Shown here in pieces: positions 23,657 through 32,830 of a DNA stretch of 64,000 nucleotides. A program made the position numbers and the translations under genes. Position 1 is the stretch's first letter; each line of letters begins with the position of its first letter. The notes under the pieces are model-generated. The model saw only the letters and a program-made list of their open reading frames with translations. It was not told the DNA's origin and searched no databases. The stretch spans positions 1 to 64,000 of the forward strand of contig DASYQS010000064.1 in NCBI GenBank assembly GCA_036005185.1, written 5' to 3'. This DNA comes from VBAU01 sp036005185. Lineage in GTDB: Bacteria > Bacteroidota > Bacteroidia > Chitinophagales > Chitinophagaceae.

Positions 23657-25672
23657 CTAAACAAAGTTATCTCTCACCATTTTCTTGGTTTTTATTTTGG
23701 TTTTTATTTTTTGTTCATTCACCAAGTCATAATCTTTTATGACCCTTAAGATTTCTGCTACTCCCCACGCCTGGGCGGTGCAACCCTTGGGTGAATGAGG
23801 GACATCTGCATCAAAAATTTCTGAGACACTTCCTATACACCCTTCATTAAGATGATATGCAAAATTCTCAATTACGTTCTTTGCTTGTTCCTTCCCCCTT
23901 GTACTTGGTGTCTTAACAATTGCATCCACATAAGCTCCCAACAACCAACTCCATACTGTTCCCTGGTGATAACATGAATCTCTTTTGAAAGAATCTCCTT
24001 CGTAACAGGCTGTGTAAGACGGATCACCAGGAGACAAACTTCTTAAACCAACCGGAGTGTATAATTTCTCAGTCACAATTTTTATAATACTTTCTGCTTT
24101 TTCATTTTGTACCAATGCAAAAGGAAGACTGATCGCAAATAATTGATTCGGTCGTAAGCGATCATCCTTTTCACTCTCATTTACTACATCATACAAATAC
24201 CCTTTTGCATCGTTCCAAAACTGATCGTTAAAACTTTTCTTAGCCAGCATCGCTTTTTGTTTTGCCTGAATAGCTTCATCCTTGTTGCCATTCAATTCAA
24301 GAAGCGATGCATAGATTAAAAGAGCATTATACCAAAGAGCATTTATCTCAACTGCTTTTCCTGTTCTCGGCGTTACGACCCAATCTCCAATCTTGGAATC
24401 CATCCATGTTAGCTGCACTCCTTGCTCACCGGAATAAAGCAGGCCGTCTTCCGTAGCATGGATATTATATCTTGTTCCTTTGAAATGCCATTCTATTATT
24501 TCCTTTAGAACGGGTAACAACTCATTCAACACAAACTCTTTATCGCCTGTGGCCAGGAAGTATTTATAAATAGCAATGAAATACCAAAGCGTACCATCCA
24601 CGTTATTATATTCGGGAGGCTCACCGTTATCCTGAAAACGGTTGGGTAGCATGCCCAAGCTGACAGTTTTGGCGAAGGCCGCTAAAATTTTTTTTGCGTC
24701 ATCATAGCGTTCTGTACTCAAGCATAAACCGGGAAGGGATATCATTGTATCTCGACCCCAATCAGTGAACCAATGATAACCGGCAATCACTGTTTTCAAA
24801 TCTTCACCACGTTTAACGATGAATTGATCAGTAGCTAGCAAAAGTTGCTGTAGCGTTTCATCACTAGGTTGATCATGTAATAATAATTGACGGCGTAAGC
24901 TTTCTTTTGCCAATAACTCATGTGCATCTTTATAGGCAGGATCATCGGTTGAAATAATGATGCCTAATGAATCTCCTTCACGCAGGGAGACGGAAAAATT
25001 TCCAGGTGTAAAAAGATCTTCCACAAAATCAAGTCCACGATATTTTTCTATATCGTAGTTAAAATGAAAATACCAGTTGGGGTTGTGGTGATAATTACCA
25101 CCGGGAACTTTGATGAAAATATCTGGTGTTCCGTCATACAGCTTTGTTTTAAAAATATTATCTGAAAAATTTATTTCACGATGAACAGCATCATTAGCAT
25201 GCATTAAACTGTGATATCCCCGCACAGAAAGCAAGGGCAATAATTCCAGAATAAATGGCTGTTCAGCTTTTATTACCTCATAAATAACTAGCGTTGTATT
25301 TTCGTCATGAACCATGGCAATTGTTTTCTTCAATTTTACACCAGCGACCTCATAAACAAATTGGGGAAACAAATCCTTTGTAAAAGAAGTTTGAAATTGG
25401 TTGCCATTTGGATGGATAACTCCCCCATAATTATTGACACTCAATTCAAACTGCCGATTGTTGATAATGATTGTCTCATCCAATTTAGAAACGAGGGCCA
25501 TGCGTTCAGCAGGTGGAACAATAGCTGCTACCAATAAACCATGATACCGGCGGGCATTGCATCCGATAATTGATGAACTTGCCCAGCCACCAAGTCCATT
25601 TGTCTCCAACCATTCATGACGAATTGCTTCGTTAAAATCCTGCAGTACAAGTTTGTCTTTTTTGAGTTGCAT
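23657..25672 (-). CDS. Glycogen debranching enzyme (amylo-alpha-1,6-glucosidase type)
   Basis: A 671-residue cytosolic enzyme. Residues 15-245 are the N-terminal beta-sandwich (ETNGLGGWASSSIIGCNARR). Residues 270-650 are the (alpha/alpha)6 barrel with the family hallmarks WFTDWGRDTMISLPGL, NRFQDNGEPPEYNNVDGTLW and QLTWMDSKIGDW. Acidic residues in these segments are the likely catalytic set. It hydrolyses alpha-1,6 branch points left by phosphorolysis or amylase action. The last 18 residues are Lys-rich low complexity, encoded by a short AAAATAAAAACC repeat. It follows GH63 on the same strand after 187 bases that hold repeats. Confidence 0.9.
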   Translation of the reverse strand: MQLKKDKLVLQDFNEAIRHEWLETNGLGGWASSSIIGCNARRYHGLLVAAIVPPAERMALVSKLDETIIINNRQFELSVNNYGGVIHPNGNQFQTSFTKDLFPQFVYEVAGVKLKKTIAMVHDENTTLVIYEVIKAEQPFILELLPLLSVRGYHSLMHANDAVHREINFSDNIFKTKLYDGTPDIFIKVPGGNYHHNPNWYFHFNYDIEKYRGLDFVEDLFTPGNFSVSLREGDSLGIIISTDDPAYKDAHELLAKESLRRQLLLHDQPSDETLQQLLLATDQFIVKRGEDLKTVIAGYHWFTDWGRDTMISLPGLCLSTERYDDAKKILAAFAKTVSLGMLPNRFQDNGEPPEYNNVDGTLWYFIAIYKYFLATGDKEFVLNELLPVLKEIIEWHFKGTRYNIHATEDGLLYSGEQGVQLTWMDSKIGDWVVTPRTGKAVEINALWYNALLIYASLLELNGNKDEAIQAKQKAMLAKKSFNDQFWNDAKGYLYDVVNESEKDDRLRPNQLFAISLPFALVQNEKAESIIKIVTEKLYTPVGLRSLSPGDPSYTACYEGDSFKRDSCYHQGTVWSWLLGAYVDAIVKTPSTRGKEQAKNVIENFAYHLNEGCIGSVSEIFDADVPHSPKGCTAQAWGVAEILRVIKDYDLVNEQKIKTKIKTKKMVRDNFV

Positions 25673-25684
25673 AAATTTTGTTTT

Positions 25685-25762
25685 TCACGCAAAAGACTCC
25701 AAGGATTCGCAAAACGCCGAGACCATGTGTCTTATGCATTTCGCCTTGGTGTGTTCGCGTGA
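25685..25762. repeat. 78-base imperfect inverted repeat
   Basis: Left arm TCACGC-N8-CCAAGG (25685-25704) and right arm CCTTGG-N7-GCGTGA (25744-25762) are mirror images. It sits in the 187-base gap between GH63 and the debranching gene. It resembles the degenerate CACGCAAAG-type intergenic repeats of Bacteroidota. If transcribed it would form a long hairpin inside the operon. Confidence 0.5.
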
Positions 25763-25806
25763 TATTTTTATTGCAGAATAGCGAACAGAAAGTACAAGTG
25801 TGCGAC

Positions 25807-25828
25807 GCCTGCATACCGGCAGGTAGGC
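25807..25828. repeat. GCCTGC/GCAGG palindromic repeat
   Basis: GCCT and AGGC ends enclose CCTGC (25808-25812) and GCAGG (25819-25823), which can pair. This pattern resembles a short dispersed palindrome of Bacteroidota genomes. It lies 32 bases downstream of the GH63 stop. Confidence 0.45.
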
Positions 25829-25859
25829 AACGAAAATTAAATAGAAATTCTACCGCTGC

Positions 25860-28562
25860 TTACACCATTACTTCCTCCTTTATTTCTTTTTTTGTTTCCT
25901 TTTTAAATAAGCCGATTCTGTTAATCAGTTCTGCTACAACACCTGTCCAACCGGTTTGATGTGAAGCACCAACGCCTCTGGATGTATCGCCATGAAAATA
26001 TTCATAGAATAAAATCAAATCTTTGAAATTGGGATCGGTTTGATAAATCTTTTCGTTTCCATTTACCGGCCGTGCACCATTTTTATCTTCTTGGAATATG
26101 GAGATTAATCTTTTCGCCAGTTCATTCGAAACTTCTCCAAGCGTCATTTGTTTTCCTGAATCAGTTGGGAATTCAACATGCGATTGATCTTGGTAATATT
26201 CCGAATATTGTTGCAGCGCATGGACGATTAGAAAATTCATCGGCATCCATACGGGGCCACGCCAGTTTGAATTGCCACCAAATAAAGAAGTGTTCGACTC
26301 ACCCGGTTGATAGCTCAAACCAAATTCCTGGCCGTCAATGTTAACCATATAGGGTGTTTCATGGATTTTGGAAATGGACCGAATACCACCAGGTGATAGA
26401 AACTCCTTTTCATCAAGCAAAGCCTTTAATAATTTTTCCAAACGTTGACGCGGTACAAGTGATAGCAGAATATCGTCATGATCGTTGAGCTCCTCGATCA
26501 CCTGGTAAGCATTGTTTTTCTCGCGATACTTCTGGAACCATTTAAGACGGCTGTAAAAATCGGGGAGTTTTTTAAGCAGATCCTTTTTCAAAACCAATAC
26601 CGCAAATAAGGTCGACAAGCCAACGAGTGAACGTATTTTCAGAGGGATATATCTTCCATCGGGCAAGGCGAGTACATCGTAGAAAAATCCTTCTTCATCA
26701 TCCCAACTCCCGGTCCAGCCCTCACCAATGCGATTGAGCGACTCTGCTATATACACAAAATGCTCAAAGAATTTTGTCGTTACATCTTCATAGCTACTGT
26801 CGTACTGAGAAATTTCCAACGCCATCTCCAGCATGTTTAAACAATACATCGCCATCCAGCTTGTGCCGTCGGCCTGTTCCAAAATTCCGCCGCCAGGAAT
26901 TGAGCTGCTGCGATCAAACACACCTATATTATCCAATCCTAAAAATCCGCCCTCGAAAACATTATTACCCTTGTGGTCCTTGCGATTTACCCACCATGTA
27001 AAATTGATCAGCAGTTTTTGAAAAACCCTTTTTAGAAAATGAATATCGCCTTCACCTGTTTTTTGTTTGTCCATTTTATAAACCTGCAAACAGCTCCATG
27101 CATGTACCGGAGGATTCACATCGCCGAATGCCCACTCGTAAGCAGGGAGCTGACCACTTGGATGCATGTACCATTCGCGCAAGAGCAAAATGAGCTGATC
27201 TTTTGCAAACTGCGGATCGATCATTGAAAGCGGCACACAATGAAAAGCCAAGTCCCACGCAGCATACCAGGGATATTCCCATTTGTCGGGCATAGAAATA
27301 ATATCTTCATTGTTTAATGATTGCCATTGATGATTGCGTCCATGTTTCCTTGCTTCAGGCGGCGGCGGTTGTCCTGTATCTCCGTTCAACCAGCGTGGAA
27401 TATCAATATTAAAATATTGCTTGCTCCATAACATGCCAGCAAATGCTTGCCTTTGTATGTTGAACAATTCCTTATCCCTTGTTTCAGAAATATCTCTATA
27501 GAATTCGTCTGCCTCTTGAATACGATTTTCAAAAGCAGAATCAAATTCACTAAATGGTTGCTGGAGGTGATGTTTACTCAAGCGCAACTTAATCGTGACT
27601 GAGGTTTGCCCCTCAATGTTGAATTCATACATCGGGGCGAATTTGGTTCCTTGCTTTTTTTCTTCAAGCCAATCAAACCGTTGTTGCTGCACTGCTGTGT
27701 GAAAGGCATCTTTTACATAAGGTGTTTCATTAGGTTGCCCATACAGCCGTTCAGTATTGGTTTCGTTTTCTGTAAAAAGGGTACGCAAGGGTTTTTCGAA
27801 ATAAAAATGATAATCACCAGTCCAGTAGTGATCCACTTTTAATTCGCCATAATCTTCGATGCCATCTTTTAAATACATCACCGGTTTTTCTTTCATCATT
27901 CCGAAACTCCAAAGGTTACACAACCAAATCGTTGGTAATACAGCAATATACGCTGCATCACTGCCGCGATTATGTGCCGTGATGCGAATCAGCAAATCCT
28001 CTGTATCTTTTTTCGCATACTCAGTAACTACGTCAAAATATTTTCCACTATCAAACAAACCTGTATTTAGCAACTCGTATTCATCTTCATATTTAGAACG
28101 GTTGCGATTCGTACTCACCAAATCAGCATAGGGATATTCTGCTTGTGGATATTTGTACAAATGCTTCATGTAAGCGTGCGACGGAGTATTATCCAAATAG
28201 TAATACAACTCTTTCACGTCCTCACCATGATTACCTTCATTGCCGGTTAATCCAAATAATCTTTCCTTTAAGATCGGATCTTTTCCATTCCACAATGCAA
28301 TGGCAAAGCATATATGCTGCCTGTCATCGCTAATTCCTGCAATGCCGTCCTCGCCCCAACGATATACACGACTTCGTGCATGATCATGCGGAAAATAATC
28401 CCAGGCATTTCCATACTCGCTGTAATCTTCTCTTACAGTTCCCCATTGGCGTTCGCTCAGGTAAGGTCCCCATTTTTTCCAACCCGGTTCACTTAATCGT
28501 TTTTGCTCTGCATCACCGGCAGTAACGTAAGGAAATTTTCCATTATTTAAATTTTCTTTCAT
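25860..28562 (-). CDS. Large MGH1/GH63-type alpha-glucosidase-like enzyme
   Basis: An enzyme of about 900 residues without a signal peptide. It shows the pattern of bacterial GH63/MGH1-like glucosidases: an N-terminal beta-domain with FPHDHARSRVYRWGEDGIAG, then an (alpha/alpha)6 barrel with PDKWEYPWYAAWDLAFHC, ANEGFVYI-like turns and NWRGPVWMPMNFLIVHALQQ. It probably hydrolyses alpha-glucosidic bonds in mannosylglycerate, glycogen-derived or similar oligosaccharides. The open frame reaches 28715, but MKENLNNGKFPYV (ATG at 28562) is the natural start; the extra 51 codons would overlap the TlpA gene. It works next to debranching and GH57 enzymes. Confidence 0.85.
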   Translation of the reverse strand: MKENLNNGKFPYVTAGDAEQKRLSEPGWKKWGPYLSERQWGTVREDYSEYGNAWDYFPHDHARSRVYRWGEDGIAGISDDRQHICFAIALWNGKDPILKERLFGLTGNEGNHGEDVKELYYYLDNTPSHAYMKHLYKYPQAEYPYADLVSTNRNRSKYEDEYELLNTGLFDSGKYFDVVTEYAKKDTEDLLIRITAHNRGSDAAYIAVLPTIWLCNLWSFGMMKEKPVMYLKDGIEDYGELKVDHYWTGDYHFYFEKPLRTLFTENETNTERLYGQPNETPYVKDAFHTAVQQQRFDWLEEKKQGTKFAPMYEFNIEGQTSVTIKLRLSKHHLQQPFSEFDSAFENRIQEADEFYRDISETRDKELFNIQRQAFAGMLWSKQYFNIDIPRWLNGDTGQPPPPEARKHGRNHQWQSLNNEDIISMPDKWEYPWYAAWDLAFHCVPLSMIDPQFAKDQLILLLREWYMHPSGQLPAYEWAFGDVNPPVHAWSCLQVYKMDKQKTGEGDIHFLKRVFQKLLINFTWWVNRKDHKGNNVFEGGFLGLDNIGVFDRSSSIPGGGILEQADGTSWMAMYCLNMLEMALEISQYDSSYEDVTTKFFEHFVYIAESLNRIGEGWTGSWDDEEGFFYDVLALPDGRYIPLKIRSLVGLSTLFAVLVLKKDLLKKLPDFYSRLKWFQKYREKNNAYQVIEELNDHDDILLSLVPRQRLEKLLKALLDEKEFLSPGGIRSISKIHETPYMVNIDGQEFGLSYQPGESNTSLFGGNSNWRGPVWMPMNFLIVHALQQYSEYYQDQSHVEFPTDSGKQMTLGEVSNELAKRLISIFQEDKNGARPVNGNEKIYQTDPNFKDLILFYEYFHGDTSRGVGASHQTGWTGVVAELINRIGLFKKETKKEIKEEVMV

Positions 28563-28693
28563 GAACAAAATTTTTATAAGAATATTTTTTTCGATCGACA
28601 GTCTTGCTACTGTAAAATTTTTGTGGCATTGCCCACAGGAGCCAGTGGATACTTTTTGCAGGTTCTGTAATTTTATTAAGCTTAACCCGTCAA

Positions 28694-29464
28694 TTATTCC
28701 GCTGCTTTTAAACACTTATCCAAACTTTCAATCAATTTTTCCTCAATATTATTTTGCTTACCCAATGCAAAGAATTGAATCACTCCATCTCTGTTCAATA
28801 CAATATGTATCGGCCAGCCAGGAAATGGAGAAAAGATTGTTTTAGTATCAACGTCCGGTACCTGCCTGTATTCAAACTTCTTTTTCTTCAAAAATTCTTT
28901 TAACTCCGTTTCAGTATTTGGTGTTGCTGATATAAACACAACATCTTCATTTGAATATTTCTGCACCAGCTTATTCAGCAATGGCATTTCTGCTATACAT
29001 GGCACGCAGGATGTGTGCCAGAAGTTCAGTACAACTGTTTTTCCATTTAACTGGTGAAGTGAAATGCTATTGTGATTTATATCTTTCCATTCAAACGCCG
29101 GAAATGGTCGTCCATTTAAATTTTCTGAAATATCAAGCTTATTACTGGAAATCTCCCCTGTCTTCGTCTCCTTCCCTAATCCCACAACAACATTACCAGC
29201 TATAAAATTTACTTCCCCAAAAGGCTCATTATTCAGCTTCCTAATGTTAAATTCCTGCTGAATGCCGGGGTAGTTATTTAACAATTTATCTTTTTCTTTT
29301 AAAGTAATTGTTTTGTTATTGAGCTTATAATTCACTTTCAGCTTTTCGCCATTGCTGTATTCCTGCAGTTCTGTTGTGTCATTAATAAAAGAGACTTTTA
29401 CTTCCTGTGCGAATACCTGTCCGGAGCCCAGCCAAAACAATACTATAAATAATAGATCTTTCAT
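28694..29464 (-). CDS. TlpA-family thioredoxin-like protein (copy 2)
   Basis: A 256-residue exported protein (signal 1-20, ending VFAQ) with a family-specific N-terminal part to about residue 115 and a TlpA fold after it. The active site is Cys153-Val-Pro-Cys156 (TSCVPCIAEMP), with a cis-Pro in GWPIHIVLN. It shares domain order with the copy at 17524-18213, differing in the CEPC/CVPC dipeptide. The role is periplasmic thiol exchange. It lies between an SDR gene (5 bases upstream) and GH63 (132 bases downstream), an odd place for a thiol protein. Confidence 0.85.
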   Translation of the reverse strand: MKDLLFIVLFWLGSGQVFAQEVKVSFINDTTELQEYSNGEKLKVNYKLNNKTITLKEKDKLLNNYPGIQQEFNIRKLNNEPFGEVNFIAGNVVVGLGKETKTGEISSNKLDISENLNGRPFPAFEWKDINHNSISLHQLNGKTVVLNFWHTSCVPCIAEMPLLNKLVQKYSNEDVVFISATPNTETELKEFLKKKKFEYRQVPDVDTKTIFSPFPGWPIHIVLNRDGVIQFFALGKQNNIEEKLIESLDKCLKAAE

Positions 29465-29469
29465 AAATA

Positions 29470-30276
29470 TTAACCGTTGTCTTCAAAACCAGGATATAAC
29501 GTCATTCCTCCATCTACAAAAATGGTAGTGCCATTTACATAATCAGCGTCATCACTCGCTAACCAAACAGCAGCTTTGCCAATATCTTCTACCTGTCCTA
29601 TTCTTTTTTGCGGAATTAATTTGAGCAGATTTTGCAAATGCGCCGCCGTATCCCATGCATCATGATTAATAGGAGTGGCTATGGCGCCGGGAGCAATGCT
29701 ATTGATACGGATCTTTTTCGGCGCAAACTCCTGGGCAATAGTTTTCATCATCAGCATTACGCCGCCTTTGCTAGCCGCATAATTAGCATGCCCAGCCCAA
29801 GGAATAACTTCATGCACGCTACTCATGCAAATAATTTTGCCCGCAGACTTTGATTTCCCATTCACTCCTCTTCTCAAAAATTCCTTGATCGCTTCCCTCG
29901 CACAGAGAAACTGACCTGTAAGATTTACTCCCAACACAAAGTTCCATTGTTCAAGCGTCATTTCAGCAAATGGAGCATCTTTCTGAAGCCCGGCATTGTT
30001 TACCAAAATATCGACGGTGCCATAATTAGCAACAATATCCCTAAACATTTGTTTTACCTGGTCTTCCTTGCTCACATCACATTCGTAGGCCACCGCCTTA
30101 CCGCCACTAATAACAATTTCATCCACGACTGCCTGCGCCATATCTTTTGTGGACGGCACTGGAAAATTTACCACAACGATTGCTCCTTCTTTGGCCATTT
30201 CCTTTGCAACGCCTGCACCAATGCCCGAACTGGCCCCTGTTATGATTGCAATTTGGTTTTCAAGTTTTTTTTTCAT
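29470..30276 (-). CDS. SDR-family oxidoreductase, glucose 1-dehydrogenase-like
   Basis: A 268-residue enzyme with complete classical SDR motifs: TGASSGIG (13-20), NNAG (93-96), Ser153, Tyr166 and Lys170 (YAASK). The C-terminal APGAIATPIN and ADYVNGTTIFVDGGMTLYPG match glucose 1-dehydrogenase-type SDRs that use NAD(P). The carbohydrate context fits oxidation of glucose from the neighbouring glucan enzymes, but SDR substrates are hard to call. The open frame reaches 30306; I take the ATG at 30276. TlpA follows after only 5 bases. Confidence 0.88.
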   Translation of the reverse strand: MKKKLENQIAIITGASSGIGAGVAKEMAKEGAIVVVNFPVPSTKDMAQAVVDEIVISGGKAVAYECDVSKEDQVKQMFRDIVANYGTVDILVNNAGLQKDAPFAEMTLEQWNFVLGVNLTGQFLCAREAIKEFLRRGVNGKSKSAGKIICMSSVHEVIPWAGHANYAASKGGVMLMMKTIAQEFAPKKIRINSIAPGAIATPINHDAWDTAAHLQNLLKLIPQKRIGQVEDIGKAAVWLASDDADYVNGTTIFVDGGMTLYPGFEDNG

Positions 30277-30387
30277 GTATGTAATTTTTATTTTTATTAA
30301 GGTCACATGGAATAAATCATAAAATTTTTCATCGCTGATGAGAATGGTAACCCGAAGATTTTATGGCTTATTTCATGATTTCATTTT

Positions 30388-31608
30388 CTAATAAACGTTA
30401 TGCGTTAAAGGAATAAAATCGAGCCTGTTCTTTTTCAATTGCTCTTTTATCAGGTTTATCTCTAGGTCAGTCACGATGTTTTTATAATGCTCATAGGCAT
30501 CTTCGGGCGTTACAAAATTCAAGTGCTTTCTTCCTTTATGTTCGGCCATATAAAAAATATAATCCCCGGTTTGCAATTTTCTCCAGTCCTCAATCAATTG
30601 TTCATTACTTGAGTTACGAATAAATTTTTCGAGACTGTAAATTTTTTTGACGGTATTGTTCTGTTTGGCATTTTCACACCAAATACAACAAGCTTCCGCC
30701 TTATCTTCCCAAGAAATAGTTAAGGGAACATCGTAGAGATCATACGGATAATATTGTTCAATTGCTCCGGAGGCTGTGCTGAACTGAAAATTTTCGCTTG
30801 TAAGTATAGCGTGTGGCAAGGCATTAAGAAAATCAAAAATGCCGGTTTCTCTTTTCTTATGAATACCGAAAGTTTCATAGTCCATAAAAAGGTTAATTAC
30901 CTGATCGGTCTCGGGATGTGAATGGATCCTATCGGTGAACTTATCAGCGGTTAAAGGATGTTCATTCCATGTTTTATCATCAAAACGAAAAGCGACATCA
31001 TCTGAAAGTCTTGAATTTCTCAATAACAGGGCAAGCTCGCCGGTATTTGGTGCGGCATAAATTTTATTAGCTGTTCTTGCTTTGAGTATTCGCTCTATCC
31101 CCTCACATAAAATTCCTTTATAACCCAGCTTGTAAATGTATTGAGCAAGGCTATTATTATAGATTAGTTCAGTATTTCTAAAAACTTTGGGATCAAATGC
31201 AAAAATTTTCTGAACGAGCTGAGAATGTTTTTCAATTTGGTTTTCAAATTCTTTTTTTGAATGAAGAAAACTTAGCGAGTTATAATAAGTTTCAGCGAGT
31301 ATTTCAACAGAGCCTGTATTTACTAACCCTTTAAACGAATCAATAACATCAGGACGGTATTTCAATAAAAGCTCCAGCGTGGTACCACTGATTGAATAAC
31401 TGAGCTTAAATCGTCCCTTGGTTTTATGTATGTTCGATGAAATAATGGAATTAGCCGGCAAGTAACATTCGTCTGATATTTTATTTATAGTGGCCTCATC
31501 AGTCGCATCATCAATGTAATAATGATCAATGCCGACATGGCTCTGAGTATATGCTTTCAACTGAAAAGGCTGATGAACTTTGAAATATAAACAAACAGAT
31601 TGCTTCAT
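30388..31608 (-). CDS. GH57-family alpha-amylase-like glycosidase
   Basis: A 406-residue cytosolic enzyme. Conserved GH57 regions are visible: HQP at 12-14 (KVHQPFQL), VEILAETYYNSL at about 101-112, the nucleophile-type Glu147 in FRNTELIYN, and the proton-donor-type Asp243 in FMDYETFG. It cleaves or transfers alpha-1,4-glucans in the cytosol. The open frame extends to 31680, but the added 24 codons run through a hairpin repeat. MKQSVCLYFKVHQPF (ATG at 31608) is the normal start. A Crp/Fnr gene lies immediately upstream with a dyad in between. Confidence 0.88.
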   Translation of the reverse strand: MKQSVCLYFKVHQPFQLKAYTQSHVGIDHYYIDDATDEATINKISDECYLPANSIISSNIHKTKGRFKLSYSISGTTLELLLKYRPDVIDSFKGLVNTGSVEILAETYYNSLSFLHSKKEFENQIEKHSQLVQKIFAFDPKVFRNTELIYNNSLAQYIYKLGYKGILCEGIERILKARTANKIYAAPNTGELALLLRNSRLSDDVAFRFDDKTWNEHPLTADKFTDRIHSHPETDQVINLFMDYETFGIHKKRETGIFDFLNALPHAILTSENFQFSTASGAIEQYYPYDLYDVPLTISWEDKAEACCIWCENAKQNNTVKKIYSLEKFIRNSSNEQLIEDWRKLQTGDYIFYMAEHKGRKHLNFVTPEDAYEHYKNIVTDLEINLIKEQLKKNRLDFIPLTHNVY

Positions 31609-31628
31609 AATTTTACCAGTTGATAAAA

Positions 31629-31660
31629 ACGGCCATTCCGACCCCTGTCGGGACGGCCGT
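31629..31660. repeat. Nested hairpin repeat upstream of GH57
   Basis: Outer arms ACGGCC (31629-31634) and GGCCGT (31655-31660), inner arms CCGAC and GTCGG around CCCT. It is a compact GC-rich palindrome in AT-rich DNA, probably a dispersed repeat; it lies 21 bases before the GH57 start codon and would be in its leader RNA. Confidence 0.55.
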
Positions 31661-31732
31661 AACCAAAAACCAACTCCCACTGAGAAAGTAATTATTATAG
31701 GAACAAAGCTAAGACGTGCGCGAAGAGACTGC

Positions 31733-31748
31733 TGTCAAATTTGTGACA
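31733..31748. promoter_or_regulatory. TGTCA-N6-TGACA dyad, candidate Crp/Fnr operator
   Basis: A perfect TGTCA/TGACA dyad with a 6-base spacer lies between the Crp/Fnr gene and GH57. Crp/Fnr proteins bind two-fold symmetric sites of this size, so it may be where the neighbouring regulator acts on the glucan operon. Confidence 0.4.
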
Positions 31749-31761
31749 ACTGTCGGCAGAT

Positions 31762-32442
31762 TTAGTTCCATGTCATTGGATCGTTCAACTCGATTCTTTT
31801 GCGATTGTAAAACAGAATACCTGAGTCTCTTAATTCATTGAGAAGTGTATTTACACTTTGTCTTGAGGTTGCGATCACACCCGCAATGTCGCTATGGGTA
31901 AGATAGTTGTTAAGTATGATCTTGTCGCCAATACGGCTGCCATCAGAAATGGCCCAGTTTTTTATGAAACGGATGAGCCGGCTCTTTGCGTCACGAAATA
32001 CTAAATCGGAATGACGACCTTCCAGTTTTTTCAATTTATTGTTGACAATATTTGCGTAGCTCAATGCCATTGTGGTGTTTTCTTGAAGTAATTTTTTGAA
32101 ATCAAGAACATTGAAAACACAAACAACAGTGTTAGCTGTTAAGGCCTCGGCAAATTCATCTATTGATGGATGTCCATCCAGGCTTAAATCACCAAATACA
32201 TCAGGAGCAGTCAAAATATCTTTGATCAGCTCATTGTCCATTTCATCACATTCTGTGATCTTGATTTTTCCCTTGATCAGCAAGTAAATTTTACTATAAT
32301 TACCATCACCGTAGTTAAGAGTTTCACCACGGTAAACAGTTTTCACTTTTACTGTTGAACAAGCATCTTTAATTTTTTGTTCACTCAAATTAGTAAACAA
32401 AGGATGGCTTTTTAGATAAGCATATTTAATTTCTTCGCACAT
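31762..32442 (-). CDS. Crp/Fnr-family transcriptional regulator
   Basis: A 226-residue regulator. Residues 15-130 are a cyclic-nucleotide-type sensor barrel (YLLIKGKIKIT), followed by the dimer helix and a C-terminal winged helix-turn-helix (HSDIAGVIATSRQSVNTLL). No cysteine cluster typical of FNR iron-sulfur sensing is present. It heads, or is the second gene of, a minus-strand run of glucan enzymes and probably controls them. The thioredoxin-like gene ends 29 bases upstream. Confidence 0.9.
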   Translation of the reverse strand: MCEEIKYAYLKSHPLFTNLSEQKIKDACSTVKVKTVYRGETLNYGDGNYSKIYLLIKGKIKITECDEMDNELIKDILTAPDVFGDLSLDGHPSIDEFAEALTANTVVCVFNVLDFKKLLQENTTMALSYANIVNNKLKKLEGRHSDLVFRDAKSRLIRFIKNWAISDGSRIGDKIILNNYLTHSDIAGVIATSRQSVNTLLNELRDSGILFYNRKRIELNDPMTWN

Positions 32443-32471
32443 ACAATTAATTTTTATGGTTTGAGAATGGC

Positions 32472-32804
32472 TTAATTTTTTGAGGCAGATAATGCGTTTT
32501 CAATTTTTGATATCAATACATTTTTAGGGATAAGACCGGTGGCATAGTCAACCACTTTACCACTTTTAAAAAACAGGATCGTTGGTATCTCGTTTATCCC
32601 ATACTCTTTTCCGAGATGTACCTCTTCTTCTATATCCACAGTGAAAAAATTTGCGGTTCCTTTGTAGGCCTTTGCAAGGTCTTCATAGATCATGGATACG
32701 ATTTGACAAGCTCCGTTCCATTCTGTCTTAAATTGTACAAGGCTTAGGTTTATACTTTCCACCACGTGACTTCTAAATTCTTTTTTTCCGATGGCTTTGT
32801 TCAT
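32472..32804 (-). CDS. Atypical thioredoxin-like protein with a single active-site cysteine
   Basis: A 110-residue cytosolic thioredoxin fold. The normal WCGPC site is replaced by Trp29-Asn-Gly-Ala-Cys33; the first, nucleophilic cysteine is Asn30, and Cys33 is the only cysteine in the protein. The cis-proline loop (EIPTILFF) and the surrounding fold are kept. It therefore cannot act as an ordinary disulfide reductase. It may bind a partner, act as a redox-inert chaperone, or form mixed disulfides. A candidate sigma-54 promoter lies 27 bases upstream, and Crp/Fnr follows after 29 bases. Confidence 0.85.
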   Translation of the reverse strand: MNKAIGKKEFRSHVVESINLSLVQFKTEWNGACQIVSMIYEDLAKAYKGTANFFTVDIEEEVHLGKEYGINEIPTILFFKSGKVVDYATGLIPKNVLISKIENALSASKN

Positions 32805-32830
32805 GTTGTTTCCATTTTGATGCGGTATAT

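Noticed and set aside
28563..28715. Upstream extension of the GH63 gene
   Set aside because: It would overlap the TlpA gene, and the extra residues do not match the family.
30388..31680. Upstream extension of the GH57 protein to 31680
   Set aside because: The extra 24 residues run through a GC-rich hairpin repeat and do not resemble GH57 starts. MKQSVCLYFKVHQPF is the standard start.
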